Shown here: positions 29,201-37,726 of the stretch, in pieces
Layout: each line of letters starts with the position of its first letter
Numbering within the stretch: the first letter of the stretch is position 1
From: Aphrocallistes beatrix
Taxonomy: Eukaryota > Porifera > Hexactinellida > Sceptrulophora > Aphrocallistidae
NCBI GenBank assembly: GCA_963281255.1
Contig: OY725503.1
Coordinates: 682,001 to 746,000, forward strand
Direction of reading: 5' to 3'
DNA length: 64,000 nucleotides
Notes under the pieces: model-generated
What the model was told of the DNA's origin: nothing
Seen by the model: only the letters and a program-made list of their open reading frames with translations
The model's database searches: none
Program-made: the position numbers and the translations under genes

Positions 29201-31295
29201 AATTAAGCTCATTCCATTTTAGGATCAGATCATCTTTCTACTATCATCTCGACCAATTACATTAGTTCTGTGTTAAGGTGTTATCACATGATCTAACTCT
29301 CAAATTAGTTCTTCAATATACCTGCGGTTAATGCTTCAGTAATTCCTTACTGACTTCTTTTTGAAGTAATCCAACCACTGTTTTACTTGATTTCAATAAC
29401 GTTTATTACGTTTATTACGTTTATTACCAAACATCAATTGTGTGTGGGGTATAGTTGCAATTGTAATATCATTCCGTATTAAGAATGATGGTGGATGATT
29501 ATTGTGATGATATATAGCTTAGTTCGTATTGTATATATGTCCAAAGAGAAGATATCTTCAGCTCCCAATAAACCGATGAAATTTAATATTAGCTTCTATG
29601 TATCGGAACCATTCCGTTCCTGGATACTTGTCTCAATTAAGCGGTTGTCCCGATTAAGCGAGTTCTGTGTCATAAGATTTGCCCTCTCTCTTCCTTCAGG
29701 TAGCAGAATACCTTCTGGAACACGGCGCCGAAGTGAACGCAGTGGACAAGGGCGGACTGATCCCACTGCATAACGCCTCTTCCTACGGACACTTGGACAT
29801 TGCATCTCTCCTCATAGAAAAAGGTGCACACGTTAACGCACACGACAAATGGAGCTTCACTCCTCTCCATGAGGCAGCACACAAAGGTCGCACTCAGCTC
29901 TGTTCGTTGCTGATTGCACACGGATCTCAAGTCACTCTCAAGAACCAATACGACCAGACTCCACTCGACCTAGCTGTGGCAGAGGACACTAGAAACCTGC
30001 TAGAGGCCGCGTTCCCGAAAGGGCGCCCAACTGTCTCAACCAGTGTCGTTGCAAACGCGCGCCAATCTGCTTCCGGCGCCTACGTCACAGACGATTCTCA
30101 GTCTACCTCCGCTTTTGCTTCAGTCTCCCCTCCCCTCACTCTCCTCCCCACGCCTCCCCACAAACAGGTGTCGCAACCTGACAACGTAGCAGTGGGTGCG
30201 TCCAGTAACGCAGGCGTGGGGAGTGTCAATCCCGGAAGAGCGCAGAGTGCAGTGACTCGGGTCGGAGTCGGTAGCAGCCACGCACACCAATACTTCATGC
30301 CTAAAGCCTTGCCCTCTTGCACCCAGACAATCCCTGTCATGCCCGTTTCAAACGATTCGCTTTCCTGTCCACCCATTCTCCCACAAACCCCTGTGACTAT
30401 TACCCCGAGCGGCTCTCTCAGACGCAAATCTAGCACTGATAACTCCATCCGTTCGTTTCTGAAGACTAATCAAATTGAACAGTTCGCTGAAACCTTTGAG
30501 AAGGAGCATATTTCAGTGGATATTCTGTCAGAAATGACTCACCGCGACTTGAAGGATATCGGAATTCAAGCTTATGGAGATCGACATCGGATTCTGAAAG
30601 CAGCGTCTTTCGATTCGGCAGGCGAGCCTATCCTTGAAGCAGCTAGCGAGGATGGGACCACTCTCTTAGAGTTAGAGAGGAGCGCGAAAGATTTCTTATC
30701 TGTTTCGAGTGAGTTTATTGAAAGTATCCGCGAGCACAAGGACAACAAGGGCGGTGTATTCGACACGTATAGCATAGTGAAGATAGAGCGTGTCGTCAAC
30801 ACACGCTTATGGCGGAAGTACACCTACCGGAGAGGCGAGATAGCAGAGACCAATCATAACCACGCGAACGAGCAGATGCTATTCCACGGCAGTCCCATGA
30901 TGCACGCGATCACAAAGGGAGGCTTTGATGAGCGCCATTCCTATATCGGAGGCATGTTCGGCGCTGGAGTTTATTTCGCAGAGAATTCTTCCAAAAGTAA
31001 TCAGTACGTGTTCGGTATCGGAGGAGGAGACGGCTGCACTGAGCATAGAGACAAGTCCTGTTACATTTGTAATCGGCAGTTGTTATTCTGCCGAGTTACA
31101 CTCGGCAAGCCGTATGTTATAACCAGCGCCTGCCGAATGGCACACGCACCACCAGGCCACCATTCTGTTATCGGGCGTCCCTCTGTTTGCGGCTTGGCGT
31201 TCACGGAGTACGTTATTTACAGGGGTGAGCAAGCGTATCCCGAATTCCTAATCACTTACAGAATTGCGTTGAAGTCCGGAGCTGTGTCGAAGTGA
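17292..31295 (+). CDS. TNKS: Tankyrase (ankyrin clusters, SAM, PARP), 8 exons
   Basis: Poly-ADP-ribosyltransferase that docks partners through ankyrin-repeat clusters; the family acts on AXIN (Wnt), TRF1 and spindle proteins. Exons: 17292-17843, 22967-23288, 23821-24118, 24861-25086, 25739-25993, 26655-27019, 28476-28692, 29700-31295. Phases join to 1276 residues (human TNKS 1327, TNKS2 1166). Ankyrin motifs such as [26 protein letters not shown] and TPLHEAA run through exons 1-8. A Ser/Thr/Pro linker leads to a SAM domain (about 994-1047), then the catalytic domain with H1141 (LFHGS), Tyr in [14 protein letters not shown] and E1260 (AYPEFLITY), i.e. the H-Y-E triad, plus the zinc site CTEH...CYIC. 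The N-terminal extension is short and Thr/Pro-rich. Intron 1 (5.1 kb) contains two unrelated genes, and other introns hold many MITEs. Confidence 0.97.
17844..19197. other. Tankyrase intron 1, first part
   Basis: No coding exon seen. Contains the family P MITE at 18577-18973. The rest is plain AT-rich sequence up to the nested gene at 19198. Confidence 0.5.
18577..18973. mobile_element. MITE family P copy 1 (TTAGGGCATTAG ends, GATC-rich)
   Basis: Ends TTAGGGCATTAGTCGATCC / ...GATCCTAATGCCCTAG, flanked by TCTTTA on both sides (18571-18576 and 18974-18979). Many GATCCGATC / GGATCG motifs in both orientations near the ends. A related degraded copy is at about 59821-59936. Superfamily unassigned. 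Confidence 0.8.
19198..20412 (+). CDS. Hairpin-family protein 2, nested in tankyrase intron 1
   Basis: 404 residues, one exon; I do not recognise a named family. Residues 1-200 are charged and helical, with [20 protein letters not shown] near 123-142 aligning with the same position in the two paralogues. Residues about 219-275 are a long uninterrupted hydrophobic run of Ile/Val/Ala/Gly ([20 protein letters not shown]), enough for two membrane helices with a Gly-containing turn. The C-terminal third is helical: [12 protein letters not shown], then EEEVIAYIL, then [18 protein letters not shown], shared with the other two members. No signal peptide, Cys pattern or enzyme motif. A cytosolic protein that can insert into membranes is one reading (inference). 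It lies inside tankyrase intron 1, same strand, convergent with the third member. Confidence 0.82.
   Translation: MTQYAVKVVEDLVEKDIDKVLESQGKKGEEEMKNLIERVFEVRFDNEGNLTPDSLTKLESLSLRDSLEKMSSSFENIDMLEVTKIYRDILERVDRIENYLDRTHICDNKMQRRGNSILNNGKLVKLLRSIIDKTREKIDRGIALNIEISFIISDFRRLLNDAMHLGDKPQALEKFCQNIDSFLPASKIDKINQGQGLTIVDKLALTSIAELLRTKLAALGNIGIALVVILCGIGAILIAVAVIVVSIVAVLLGIIGAITGSVGMLFSIPILGSSRKMKLNALIKELEDLQGSLDWINKQLEIGLDRAKQSCDERGHSYSILLQAYNDFKGKIDKTQKTDKYKDSNEEEVIAYILDVDSTMGGVTTGIQERFSIEQKDAWKILMFIDGCTKLENEGVLTLIQEVN
20413..20998. other. AT-rich spacer between convergent hairpin-family genes
   Basis: The 3' sequences of both genes, with one short pogo-like MITE (20732-20840). Nothing else recognised. 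Confidence 0.5.
20732..20840. mobile_element. Pogo-like MITE, family A copy 3 (short)
   Basis: TA-flanked. Ends ACAGTCGACTCCGCTTAATA and (reverse) ACAGTCGACTCCACTTATTA; an internally shortened A element of about 105 bp. Confidence 0.85.
20999..22069 (-). CDS. Hairpin-family protein 3, nested antisense in tankyrase intron 1
   Basis: 356 residues, one exon, minus strand. Same plan as its neighbours: charged helical N-terminal half (with [17 protein letters not shown] aligning with the pre-hairpin helix of the others), a Gly/Ala/Val-rich hydrophobic region at about residues 176-241 ([19 protein letters not shown], then [19 protein letters not shown]), and a C-terminal helical region with [24 protein letters not shown] and [18 protein letters not shown]. 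The repeated small-residue pattern is typical of membrane-embedded or self-associating helices. No signal peptide. Function unknown. Its conserved C-terminal pattern (aromatic-Tyr pair, acidic run, AW plus six residues, Cys) is what ties the three genes together. Confidence 0.82.
   Translation of the reverse strand: MAEAEARRVASYLSNPTDRPFDSNNRQFNTSIHEIRRIMRETRTTCGLYKDKLQNLLQELKQLESMLKERNKRDGVLVKLTDKFLRSNEAKDLINYQIVKIKELLGEGIVLLDKADRITGSIEELLLNLNTHFPGDAALSQILFLLKNMSEEPSDQFGFRESGDCNLSSLEFAGVDTALMVSVGAGVVVGAVAGVGLATVLAGIFGGIGAIGSLGAALAGGTIGAAFGAFVGLSISKFINEIKSGKVRRETYHSMLVSMVEFKSLVESWNGELGSIVQGAGEQIRQFQTPLDALMKSYDKYLHVRGQYRNSSHLCEEEIQQVMIVVSDCAQPIMNTFNIDKEHAWTIILYLKDCAE
22070..22966. other. Tankyrase intron 1, last part
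   Basis: AT-rich, with a C-rich patch at about 22560-22810. No element with clear inverted ends and no exon recognised before the acceptor at 22965-22966. Confidence 0.4.
23289..23820. other. Tankyrase intron 2
   Basis: AT-rich intron; I see no gene, RNA or clear repeat. Confidence 0.5.
24180..24510. mobile_element. Pogo-like MITE, family A copy 4, with internal insertion
   Basis: Ends ACAGTCGACTCCGCTTAATA and (reverse) ACAGTTGACTCTGCTTATCC. About 115 bp of extra sequence (roughly 24372-24488, with repeated CACTTTCA(A/T)TTT motifs and a TAAATAGAAATGACCCCA segment) interrupts the 3' half relative to copy 5. Confidence 0.75.
24574..24796. mobile_element. Long near-perfect hairpin (fold-back MITE)
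   Basis: Left arm about 24574-24668 and right arm about 24703-24796 are near-perfect reverse complements (about 93 bp each), around a loop of some 30 bp. Outer ends AAATTATTTGTTTACTTTTG / ...AAGTAAACAAATAATTT. It lies in tankyrase intron 3. A fold-back DNA element is the simplest reading; the transcript would form a long stem. Confidence 0.75.
25105..25245. mobile_element. Pogo-like MITE, family B copy 2
   Basis: TA-flanked. Ends ACAGTGGACTTCGTTAATAC and (reverse) ACAGTAGAACCTCGTTAATA. Starts 18 bp inside tankyrase intron 4. Confidence 0.85.
25261..25409. mobile_element. Family G element copy 1: opposed tandem CCTAATTTCCGGGACGGG units
   Basis: Ends GGGCATGCCTAATTTCC / GGAAATTAGGCATGCCC, flanked by a perfect 9-bp duplication AGGGAACTT (25252-25260 and 25410-25418). 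The interior is one unit in plus orientation, then four units of about 32-36 bp in minus orientation (consensus CCGGAAATTAGG(T/C)A with CCTTTTCTGTCCCGT or CTTAACCCGTCCCGT spacers). No coding capacity. Confidence 0.85.
25418..25543. mobile_element. TTAA-flanked MITE, family J copy 1
   Basis: TTAA on both sides. Ends CTGTAGAATGCCCAGC / ...TGGGCATTCTACGG. TTAA duplication suggests piggyBac or Kolobok ancestry. It begins on the last bases of the duplication of the family G element next to it. Confidence 0.8.
26043..26184. mobile_element. Pogo-like MITE, family B copy 3
   Basis: Starts ACAGTAGAATATCGTTAAAC, ends ...TATTAATGAGGTTATACTGT; the 3' TA is eroded. Tankyrase intron 5. Confidence 0.75.
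26185..26654. other. Rest of tankyrase intron 5
   Basis: No exon or element with clear ends seen before the acceptor at 26653-26654. Confidence 0.4.
27039..27574. mobile_element. Longer pogo-like element (family D), non-coding
   Basis: TA-flanked, with ends ACAGTAGAACGTCAGCTTAG and (reverse) ACAGTAGGAAGTCAGATATC, about 530 bp apart. The interior repeats the end theme (ACGTCAGTTATCCGAACGTG, GTTCGGATAACTGAAGTC) and carries a GTGGCATGCCACCCC segment. No transposase frame recognised. Tankyrase intron 6. Confidence 0.65.
27575..28150. other. Tankyrase intron 6, middle
   Basis: AT-rich, no element with clear ends and no exon seen. Confidence 0.4.
28151..28340. repeat. Family G element copy 2: six direct tandem units
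   Basis: Begins GGGTGCATGCCTAATTTCC and continues as six plus-oriented units of about 29-35 bp, each with CCTAAT(T/C)(T/C)(T/C)CGGGA(C/T)GGGA followed by CAGAAAAGGTA, AGAGTCAAGATG or CGGGTTAAGATA. The opposed right end is missing, so the copy is truncated. Confidence 0.8.
28714..28880. mobile_element. hAT-like MITE remnant, family K copy 2
   Basis: CAGTGGTTCCCAACCTGG at 28714 and CAGCGGTTTTAAACCTTTTT at 28753 are hAT-type ends. The body (CTGTGGACCCCCTGATATCT, TAAGGGGTCCATAGAC) matches the intact copy at 42953-43112. The right end is eroded. Tankyrase intron 7. Confidence 0.65.
28881..29563. other. Tankyrase intron 7, middle
   Basis: AT-rich with a short TTATTACGT triplication near 29400. 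No exon, RNA gene or clear element. Confidence 0.4.
29564..29668. repeat. Pogo-like MITE fragment, family A copy 8
   Basis: AATATTAGCTTCTATGTATC through GTCCCGATTAAGCGAGTTCT: the 3' half of an A1/A2-type copy, ending about 30 bp before the acceptor of tankyrase exon 8. Confidence 0.7.
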
Positions 31296-32212
31296 ATTTA
31301 TTGTTCTATTCACTGCTATCACTTACGAATCTCTCCGCATGCTAACCTCTCTACTCCCAACTTTGCACAAACACACATGATATTCTGTACAGACACTTTG
31401 TCTCGCAGCTATTCACTCTCTGTTCAGTTCAATGGCACTTGCTCTGTTTACTCACAATCACGCACTGCTGCAGTAAATTTAAATATAATTTGCCAATTTT
31501 AATTATTTTTTCTGATTTTATGTGAAATATACTTAGATCAGAGCTGTCAATTTTATATTAAGCTTCTTAAATGGTTTTATTTTCCTATTTATATTCATTT
31601 GTCTTCAAATCATGAAATTTGTTTACATTGAGGATTTGTTCAGTATTTAGTTAATGTTGTCTATTTCCCTGAGGTGTGAAAATGTTCATGTAATCTGGAT
31701 TTCATTGTAGTAGTGTATATATTTAATGTATCAGTGCGTAATTAGAATTCTCAGTGTAAAGAGTTAGCTATATCTACTGTATTTATGATGTAACATCAAA
31801 AACGTTGTGACTTATTTAACTGTTAAACGTATTTTATGAGTGCCCACTTCTAAAATTAAATGATAGAACTCAAACTTTATCGTGAACTAAATTCTCCCTC
31901 GTGTCATAGTGTACACACTCCTCCACTAAATTATTATTTTTCACGTATAGTATTGTGTAATCGTTGCAACATCCCTCACAATAGTTTCCCAATTACCTTG
32001 GCATGACACTGTAGGTTCAGTGTACTGATTGTATTGCAAATATGCACGGAGACAAGTATAAATCTATTTTTGTGCACCACGAGACAGTTGGAGGGAGTGT
32101 TGATACATTTCTCCGCAATCAAATTGTCCCAATGTTATCTTGAGTTATTTAAAACTATTTATTAGAAACAATTTAGCAGTATTTCTTAGTATTTCCAATT
32201 TGAACACACACA
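31296..32212. other. Tankyrase 3' UTR and eIF2 gamma upstream region
   Basis: AT-rich; no coding exon and no repeat with clear ends seen. Confidence 0.5.
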
Positions 32213-33818
32213 ATGGCAAACAATATTGATTACGCAGAAGGAATGGGAGAAGGGAAAGAGGGAGACACGATAGGACAAGGTGAATATTCTGAGTTGATAG
32301 TTGAAAATGATAGCTTATTTGAAAAGGAAGATTCCCTTCTTGAGGAGAAAGACCCCACTCCACTCAAGCCTAAACTTGCCGTTCAGAACCTAGACAAACT
32401 AGACGTAAATAATCTGACTGCAATCACAGCAGAAGTGATCAGTCGGCAGGCTACAATCAATATAGGGACTATCGGACACGTAGCACATGGGAAGTCCACA
32501 GTTGTAAAGGCGATCTCAGGAGTACAGACAGTTCGGTTTACGAACGAAATACGAAAAAACATTACAATCAAACTAGGGTGAGCTTTGAAAACTTTAACTT
32601 GTCATGCATTTAAGAACTTTATTATTCAACTTTTCCTTTTATAGCTACGCAAATGCCAAAATCTACAAATGTGACAATGACTATTGTCCGCGTCCTTCTA
32701 GCTACGTGTCAGCCGGCTCTGAAAAAGAAGACATATTTGAGTGCCCCTCCTGTCACCAGGGACAAATGCACCTCACGCGTCACGTGTCATTCGTAGATTG
32801 CCCAGGACACGACATCCTCATGGCGACAATGTTGAACGGTGCTGCAGTGATGGATGCTGCGCTCCTGATAATAGCTGGTAACGAAACCTGTCCACAGCCC
32901 CAAACCTCTGAACATCTAGCCGCCATAGACATCATGAAGTTAAAGCACATCATTATTCTTCAGAATAAGATTGATTTGGTTCAGGAAAAGCAAGCTAAAG
33001 AGCAGCACGGGCAGATAATGAAATTCATCCATGGTACCATTGCAGCTGATGCACCTATCATTCCGATTTCAGCACAGCTCAAGTTCAATATCGAAGTTAT
33101 TTGCGAGTACATCTGTAAGAAGATACCGATACCCATTCGCGACTTCACCTCCACGCCTAGGCTTATTATCATTCGTTCATTTGACGTGAATCGTCCGGGG
33201 TGTGAAGTGGATGATCTGAAGGGGGGAGTGGCAGGGGGGTCGATCTTAAAAGGGGTGCTTCGTTTGGGACAAAAAATCGAAGTCAGACCCGGGATTGTCT
33301 CAACCAAAGAAGGGAAATTCGTGTGTACCCCTCTCTTTTCACAGATCGTGTCACTTTACGCTGAGAGTAACGAGCTACAGTACGCGGTCCCCGGGGGTCT
33401 AATCGGGGTGGGGACGCTCATTGACCCCACTCTCTGCCGTTCGGACAAGCTGGTTGGACAGGTTTTAGGCGCGGTTGATTCCCTCCCAGACGTGTACACA
33501 GAGTTGGAGATAAGCTACTACTTGCTGAAGCGTCTCCTAGGCGTACGAACCGAGGGAGAGAAGCGTGGAGCCAGGATACAGAAGCTAACCAAGGGCGAGA
33601 CACTCATGGTTAACATCGGCTCCCTCTCGACTGGCGGTAAGGTAACGGCGGTGAAACAAGACCTGGCAAAGATCGTCCTAACCAACCCAGTTTGCACTGA
33701 AATTCTTGAAAAGATCGCACTCAGCCGTCGTATTGACAAGCATTGGCGCTTAATTGGGTGGGGCGAGATAAACAATGGAAAGAAGATTGAGATTCTGGAT
33801 GAAGAGAGTCAGGATTAG
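32213..33818 (+). CDS. EIF2S3: Translation initiation factor eIF2 gamma subunit, 2 exons
   Basis: GTPase core of eIF2, which delivers initiator Met-tRNA to the 40S ribosome. Exons 32213-32577 and 32645-33818, a 67-bp intron after Lys-Leu-Gly, 512 residues. An acidic N-terminal extension of about 75 residues precedes [19 protein letters not shown] (P-loop GHVAHGKST), VDCPGHD, the NKID of LQNKIDLV, and [14 protein letters not shown]. Domains II and III show [38 protein letters not shown] and NIGSLSTGG. The inserted zinc ribbon keeps four cysteines (CDNDYC ... CPSC), unlike human eIF2 gamma, where that region has lost the CxxC pairs. One clean, probably single-copy housekeeping gene. Confidence 0.97.
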
Positions 33819-34869
33819 GTAGCTTGTTACAATTTAGAGATTTTATCTAGCAATACAGTTTATTGTAGGTAGCTAGCCTCAAGGTTGCAAGGTTAAATGA
33901 TACGTTGTCTACTCTCATACGGAGGGATAAGGGCGATGGGTGTATTTCCGCATTCAGAGTTTTATCCAAAGGCGTAGCTAGCACATTTCTCGTTGGGAGT
34001 TTCTGAATTGAAACCATTTATTACTGGGGTTGCCAGCAGTTCCTTAGCTACGCTGCCTACGCATCTCTGGTTTTAACGTTTAACCTTGTTCGTAGTGGAA
34101 TATATCTTAATACAGGTGACCATGATCATTATCTCAACCTCAACTAAAGCAAATGGGACATTTTGGGCTAGATTTGTACCAGCTTTTGTTAGGCCCAGTA
34201 ACTATGCTGTTGGTACATAGGATTCGTTCAAACGTTACGTAACGCTAAATTATCTGATTTTAGACACCCCCTCCTTCTCTATGTCACGCTTTTGACCATC
34301 TTGTGATACAACAATGAGAGGACTGTCACACTTTGCTACCCCCGTACCCCCTTGGAAGCGTTACGTAACGTTTAAACGGTCCCATATGCACACACAATAA
34401 AACTCTGCTACTGTCTTCAACAAAACTAATCATGTTAAATTTTTGTAAGAATTGATAGTATACAATCCAATAATATTTGAGGTTTCGTGCCCGAGTCATA
34501 ATGAATATTATTTCAATCTAACAATCAATAGTGTCCCCCGTCATATAGCATCTCTACAAACCCTCACCTCATGAGATTGACTAGACCGAAGTATGCCAGG
34601 ATAAAGCTTCTAATTGTGTCCTACATTCTTAGGACATGTTCTAGAAGTAATCTTTTGTATCCAAAGTGACCTCTTACACATAAACACTCATCTAACATGG
34701 AATTATCTGTACTACTGTGAAGTTGCGATAGCAAACCAAACGGCCAAAGTTGTAAACCGCAATCAGATTTCATAATTGCTATCGTTTGCAAGTGGTTTCT
34801 ACAAATTCACTAACACATGCTTACATAAACCCTGTAGGTTTAGCTTTTGATCACGATTTGAACTTTCAT
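33819..34869. other. Intergenic region after eIF2 gamma
   Basis: 3' UTR, with AATAAA near 34396, and one short repeat (34225-34379). The frame stays open upstream of 34870, but its only earlier start-like codon is TTG. Confidence 0.45.
34225..34379. repeat. Short repeat with GTTACGTAACG ends (family R)
   Basis: Left CGTTCAAACGTTACGTAACG and right CGTTACGTAACGTTTAAACG are imperfect inverted ends around a C-rich centre. A MITE-like or retro-element remnant; no clear target duplication. Confidence 0.55.
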
Positions 34870-35535
34870 ATGGGTAACTCTATTTGGTTTTTCTGTCATC
34901 GAAAAGATCGCGTCAAAGAAATTTCTATTAAAAGGACAAAAACTGATCCTGAAAGCGTTGGCAAATCAACCTTAAACTCAGAAAGTTGTCCTAATACAGC
35001 TCCAAATAAAGAAATAAGCTCTCCAGAAATATCATCTCCCGAGCAAATAGAGCATGAAACTTTTTTTCAGTTAGAAGCAGTTAATTACTTAGATAATCCA
35101 CCTGAGCTGAGCACACAAGTAGCTTCATCTCATCTTGTCAGGGCTCAGCAAAAGCTAATTACTAAGCTAGAATTGGAATTAGCGAGTGTGAAGAATGAAG
35201 TTGCTGAAGTGAAGAATTCTTACGAGAAAAAGTTGAAGAAATCATTCACTACGAATGCTAATTTGAAAGCAGAAAGTGCATTATTAGTTTTCGAGTTAAA
35301 AGACAAAATAAAATGTTTAGAGGAAGAGAACAACTCTGTTATGAATAAATTATACATTATTGAAGATTCTGATGGGAAGAATTCTCATATATTATCAGAG
35401 AAAACTCCACAAGCACACACAGAACTTATCCTTAGCCTTTCAGAGCAATTAGTTGCTGCTAATGATAATCTAAGCGACGCCAAACGCCAAATCGAATCAC
35501 TAACACAGACAAGAATGCAAACCGATTCACTTTAA
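34870..35535 (+). CDS. Unrecognised coiled-coil protein with possible N-myristoylation signal
   Basis: 221 residues from the ATG at 34870, intronless. The start MGNSIWFFCHRKDR fits an N-myristoylation signal (Gly2, small residue at position 6 relaxed) with nearby Cys and basic residues, as in membrane-tethered adaptors. A Ser/Pro/Glu-rich linker follows (SSPEISSPEQ), then a coiled coil from about residue 95 to the end (LELELASVKNEVAEVKNSYE and onwards). The frame is open further upstream but has only a non-ATG codon there. No known family recognised. Membrane-anchored scaffold is inference. Confidence 0.6.
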   Translation: MGNSIWFFCHRKDRVKEISIKRTKTDPESVGKSTLNSESCPNTAPNKEISSPEISSPEQIEHETFFQLEAVNYLDNPPELSTQVASSHLVRAQQKLITKLELELASVKNEVAEVKNSYEKKLKKSFTTNANLKAESALLVFELKDKIKCLEEENNSVMNKLYIIEDSDGKNSHILSEKTPQAHTELILSLSEQLVAANDNLSDAKRQIESLTQTRMQTDSL

Positions 35536-36075
35536 TAAATCACTAAATCTTAATGCATTTGTACTCGCATGTTGTGTATCGTTACGAAATTATGACCAGC
35601 TTCCTTCAATTTCAGATAATTATTCTATTCGGGCTCAAAACATATTGAATTGCGGGATATTTTTTATTATTTGCTGTCTCTACTATTATAAGGTTTCTAG
35701 CGCAATTACGAGTTGTGTTTTAAGATGAACTTGCGATTTGAGATGTGTAAAGAAGGAGAGTTGACTCTCTCTTCTCTCTGATGCTCTCATTCTTGGAAAA
35801 TAATTCATTTGTGTTTGAATATAATATATTTGCCATTAATTAATAAAGTACGAAGGTTATCAAGTTTTTAAATTCCCCAACTCTTCATCATTGTTCCAAT
35901 GAATCCATTCAAAATTCGTTCTAATATGTTGAATAGGATTAAATTTATTCTGTAACTTTATTAGCCTTGTGCATACGAGTCCATTGTTTCTATATAAATA
36001 AGGATTTGTCCAAAAAGATATTTAAACCAAATTAGAAGCATATATATTATTCCTCTACTCTCAATAAGCAACAAC
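35536..36075. other. AT-rich intergenic spacer
   Basis: No gene or repeat recognised; AATAAA-like motifs near 35841 may end the preceding transcript. Confidence 0.45.
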
Positions 36076-36804
36076 ATGGAGAAATTGAAGCAAAAAGTAG
36101 CTCTCCTGCAAGAAAATATAACAACTTCCAGGGACAAAATACAAAAAACCGAGACAGAGATGGAGGCGAAAACTGAGAAAATAGAATCTTTATCTGATAG
36201 CATTGATACTTTGGTGCAAAATATCGCTGTTAGTGAAGATGATCTCGAACATGCGGAAGATGAATTACTCAAACTCAAAACCGAGCGTAAACGATTGAAT
36301 GACGAAGAGGAAGAGAAGGATCGACATCTACGGAAGCTTCAACGCTCCACCGACCAATCGAAAGAGGGAAGCGAAAACTTGATTGTAAAAAATAAAAAAA
36401 ATCAAGAAAAGTTAGATTTGCTCTTGGCTGAGATAGAAGAGAAAGAGAAAAACATCGATACCTATGAAAACGATCTAGAAATGGCGGAAGAGAACAATAA
36501 CACGCTGAAAGACGAACTGAACCAGTTGAATTCCGAATTAGCTGAAACAACTGCACAGCATCAATCTCTATCTTCAAGTCGCGTCACAACATCCGGAGCT
36601 GGTGGGAACCTCCAAAATCAGGTGACCCAAAAGAAAGCGATCCTGTCCAAGAGAAAGGAAGAACTCTCCGACATGGAGGAAAGAGCTACTTCTTTGTTAA
36701 ATGATAGAGATCAGATCGAGGACGATATTCTGGTGGCAACGAAAAAGCTAGAAGAAATCAAATTAGAGAATGCTCAACTACTCGATGATTTGGAAAATTT
36801 ATAA
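36076..36804 (+). CDS. Tropomyosin-like coiled-coil protein
   Basis: 242 residues, intronless, almost wholly a heptad coiled coil. The start MEKLKQKVALLQENI resembles the tropomyosin N-terminus (ME-x-IK-x-K), and IAVSEDDLEHAEDELLKLK resembles the conserved IQLVEEELDRAQERL region. Classical tropomyosin has 284 residues and a head-to-tail end that is not clearly present here. A break with Ser/Gly near residues 172-178 (SGAGG) would interrupt the rod. It may bind actin, or be an unrelated alpha-helical rod; similarity is in pattern and a few motifs only. The downstream AATAAA near 37385 is beyond a MITE, so the transcript end is unclear. Confidence 0.65.
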   Translation: MEKLKQKVALLQENITTSRDKIQKTETEMEAKTEKIESLSDSIDTLVQNIAVSEDDLEHAEDELLKLKTERKRLNDEEEEKDRHLRKLQRSTDQSKEGSENLIVKNKKNQEKLDLLLAEIEEKEKNIDTYENDLEMAEENNNTLKDELNQLNSELAETTAQHQSLSSSRVTTSGAGGNLQNQVTQKKAILSKRKEELSDMEERATSLLNDRDQIEDDILVATKKLEEIKLENAQLLDDLENL

Positions 36805-37726
36805 CAACTTCCTTCCTTCCTATGTTCTTTCTCAAACTGCATAGAAATGAATTCTTAATGTTTTTAGTTATCACATTAGATTTGTTCTTGTCTATTCTTT
36901 ATTTGTGTTTTGAATCTTATTTGGGCTATTTTGATAATTGAGTGAAATATTACATTAACGTCCTAACACTATTGTTATTATTATTACTCATGTTGTATAT
37001 TAAATATGATATTGTTAAGTGTTATGTCTTCCATTGATACGGTAGAAGGTTCTGATCGCCGGGTGGGTAAATTTTATACATGCCAACTGTCCCATCTTTG
37101 GCGGGACGTCCCGATTTTTTCACTCTTCTATTGAGCTAATTTTCACTAGTGTCCCGCTTTCTTTGATCTATGTATAATACTTTTCTATTACGTCCCGCCA
37201 TGTCCCGCGAAATTCAACGCTGTGTCCCGCTTTTATCATTGTTCACGTTGGCATGTATGAAATTTCCTAATTTTCCTTAGCAGAGTGGGGGGCCTATACG
37301 TTTGTATTATAGGCCAAACGATCTAGGGTTTCTGCAGTAGAATATATCCTAGTAACGCTCTTGTTTGTAATTTTTCGAATTATGAAATAAAGATTTCATT
37401 TAGCCTCAATTCGATTTCGCATTTTACCTCAACCGAAGACTTGGCTAACCTTAATTAATTAATAATATAGTAACAATTCAGTCTTTTATCTAATCCGCGT
37501 GAGAAATTTTGTGATGAAATTTTTGGTCCAGCATTGTTCAAAATGTAATTTGTATTAGGAAAAATCTTTAATAATCTTCAGCAAAGAATTAACAAGTAAC
37601 ACAACTCAAGAATACCAAATCTAAAAGGGTGTACGATACGAAGAAATGAAGATTGAGTAGTAACACTCTCAAGATGGAGTTATAAACACAAATCCCTAGT
37701 ATACTAGTAATACTGTTACATCCCTA
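36805..37726. other. Intergenic region between convergent genes
   Basis: Holds family H MITE copy 2 (37075-37259) and AT-rich 3' sequence. No exon seen. Confidence 0.5.
37075..37259. mobile_element. MITE family H copy 2
   Basis: Ends TATACATGCCAAC / GTTGGCATGTATG, flanked by AAATTT (37069-37074 and 37260-37265). About 80-90 percent like copy 1 by eye. Confidence 0.8.

Noticed and set aside
30098-30448. Antisense open frame of 116 codons
   Set aside because: Shadow of the Ser/Thr/Pro-rich tankyrase linker.
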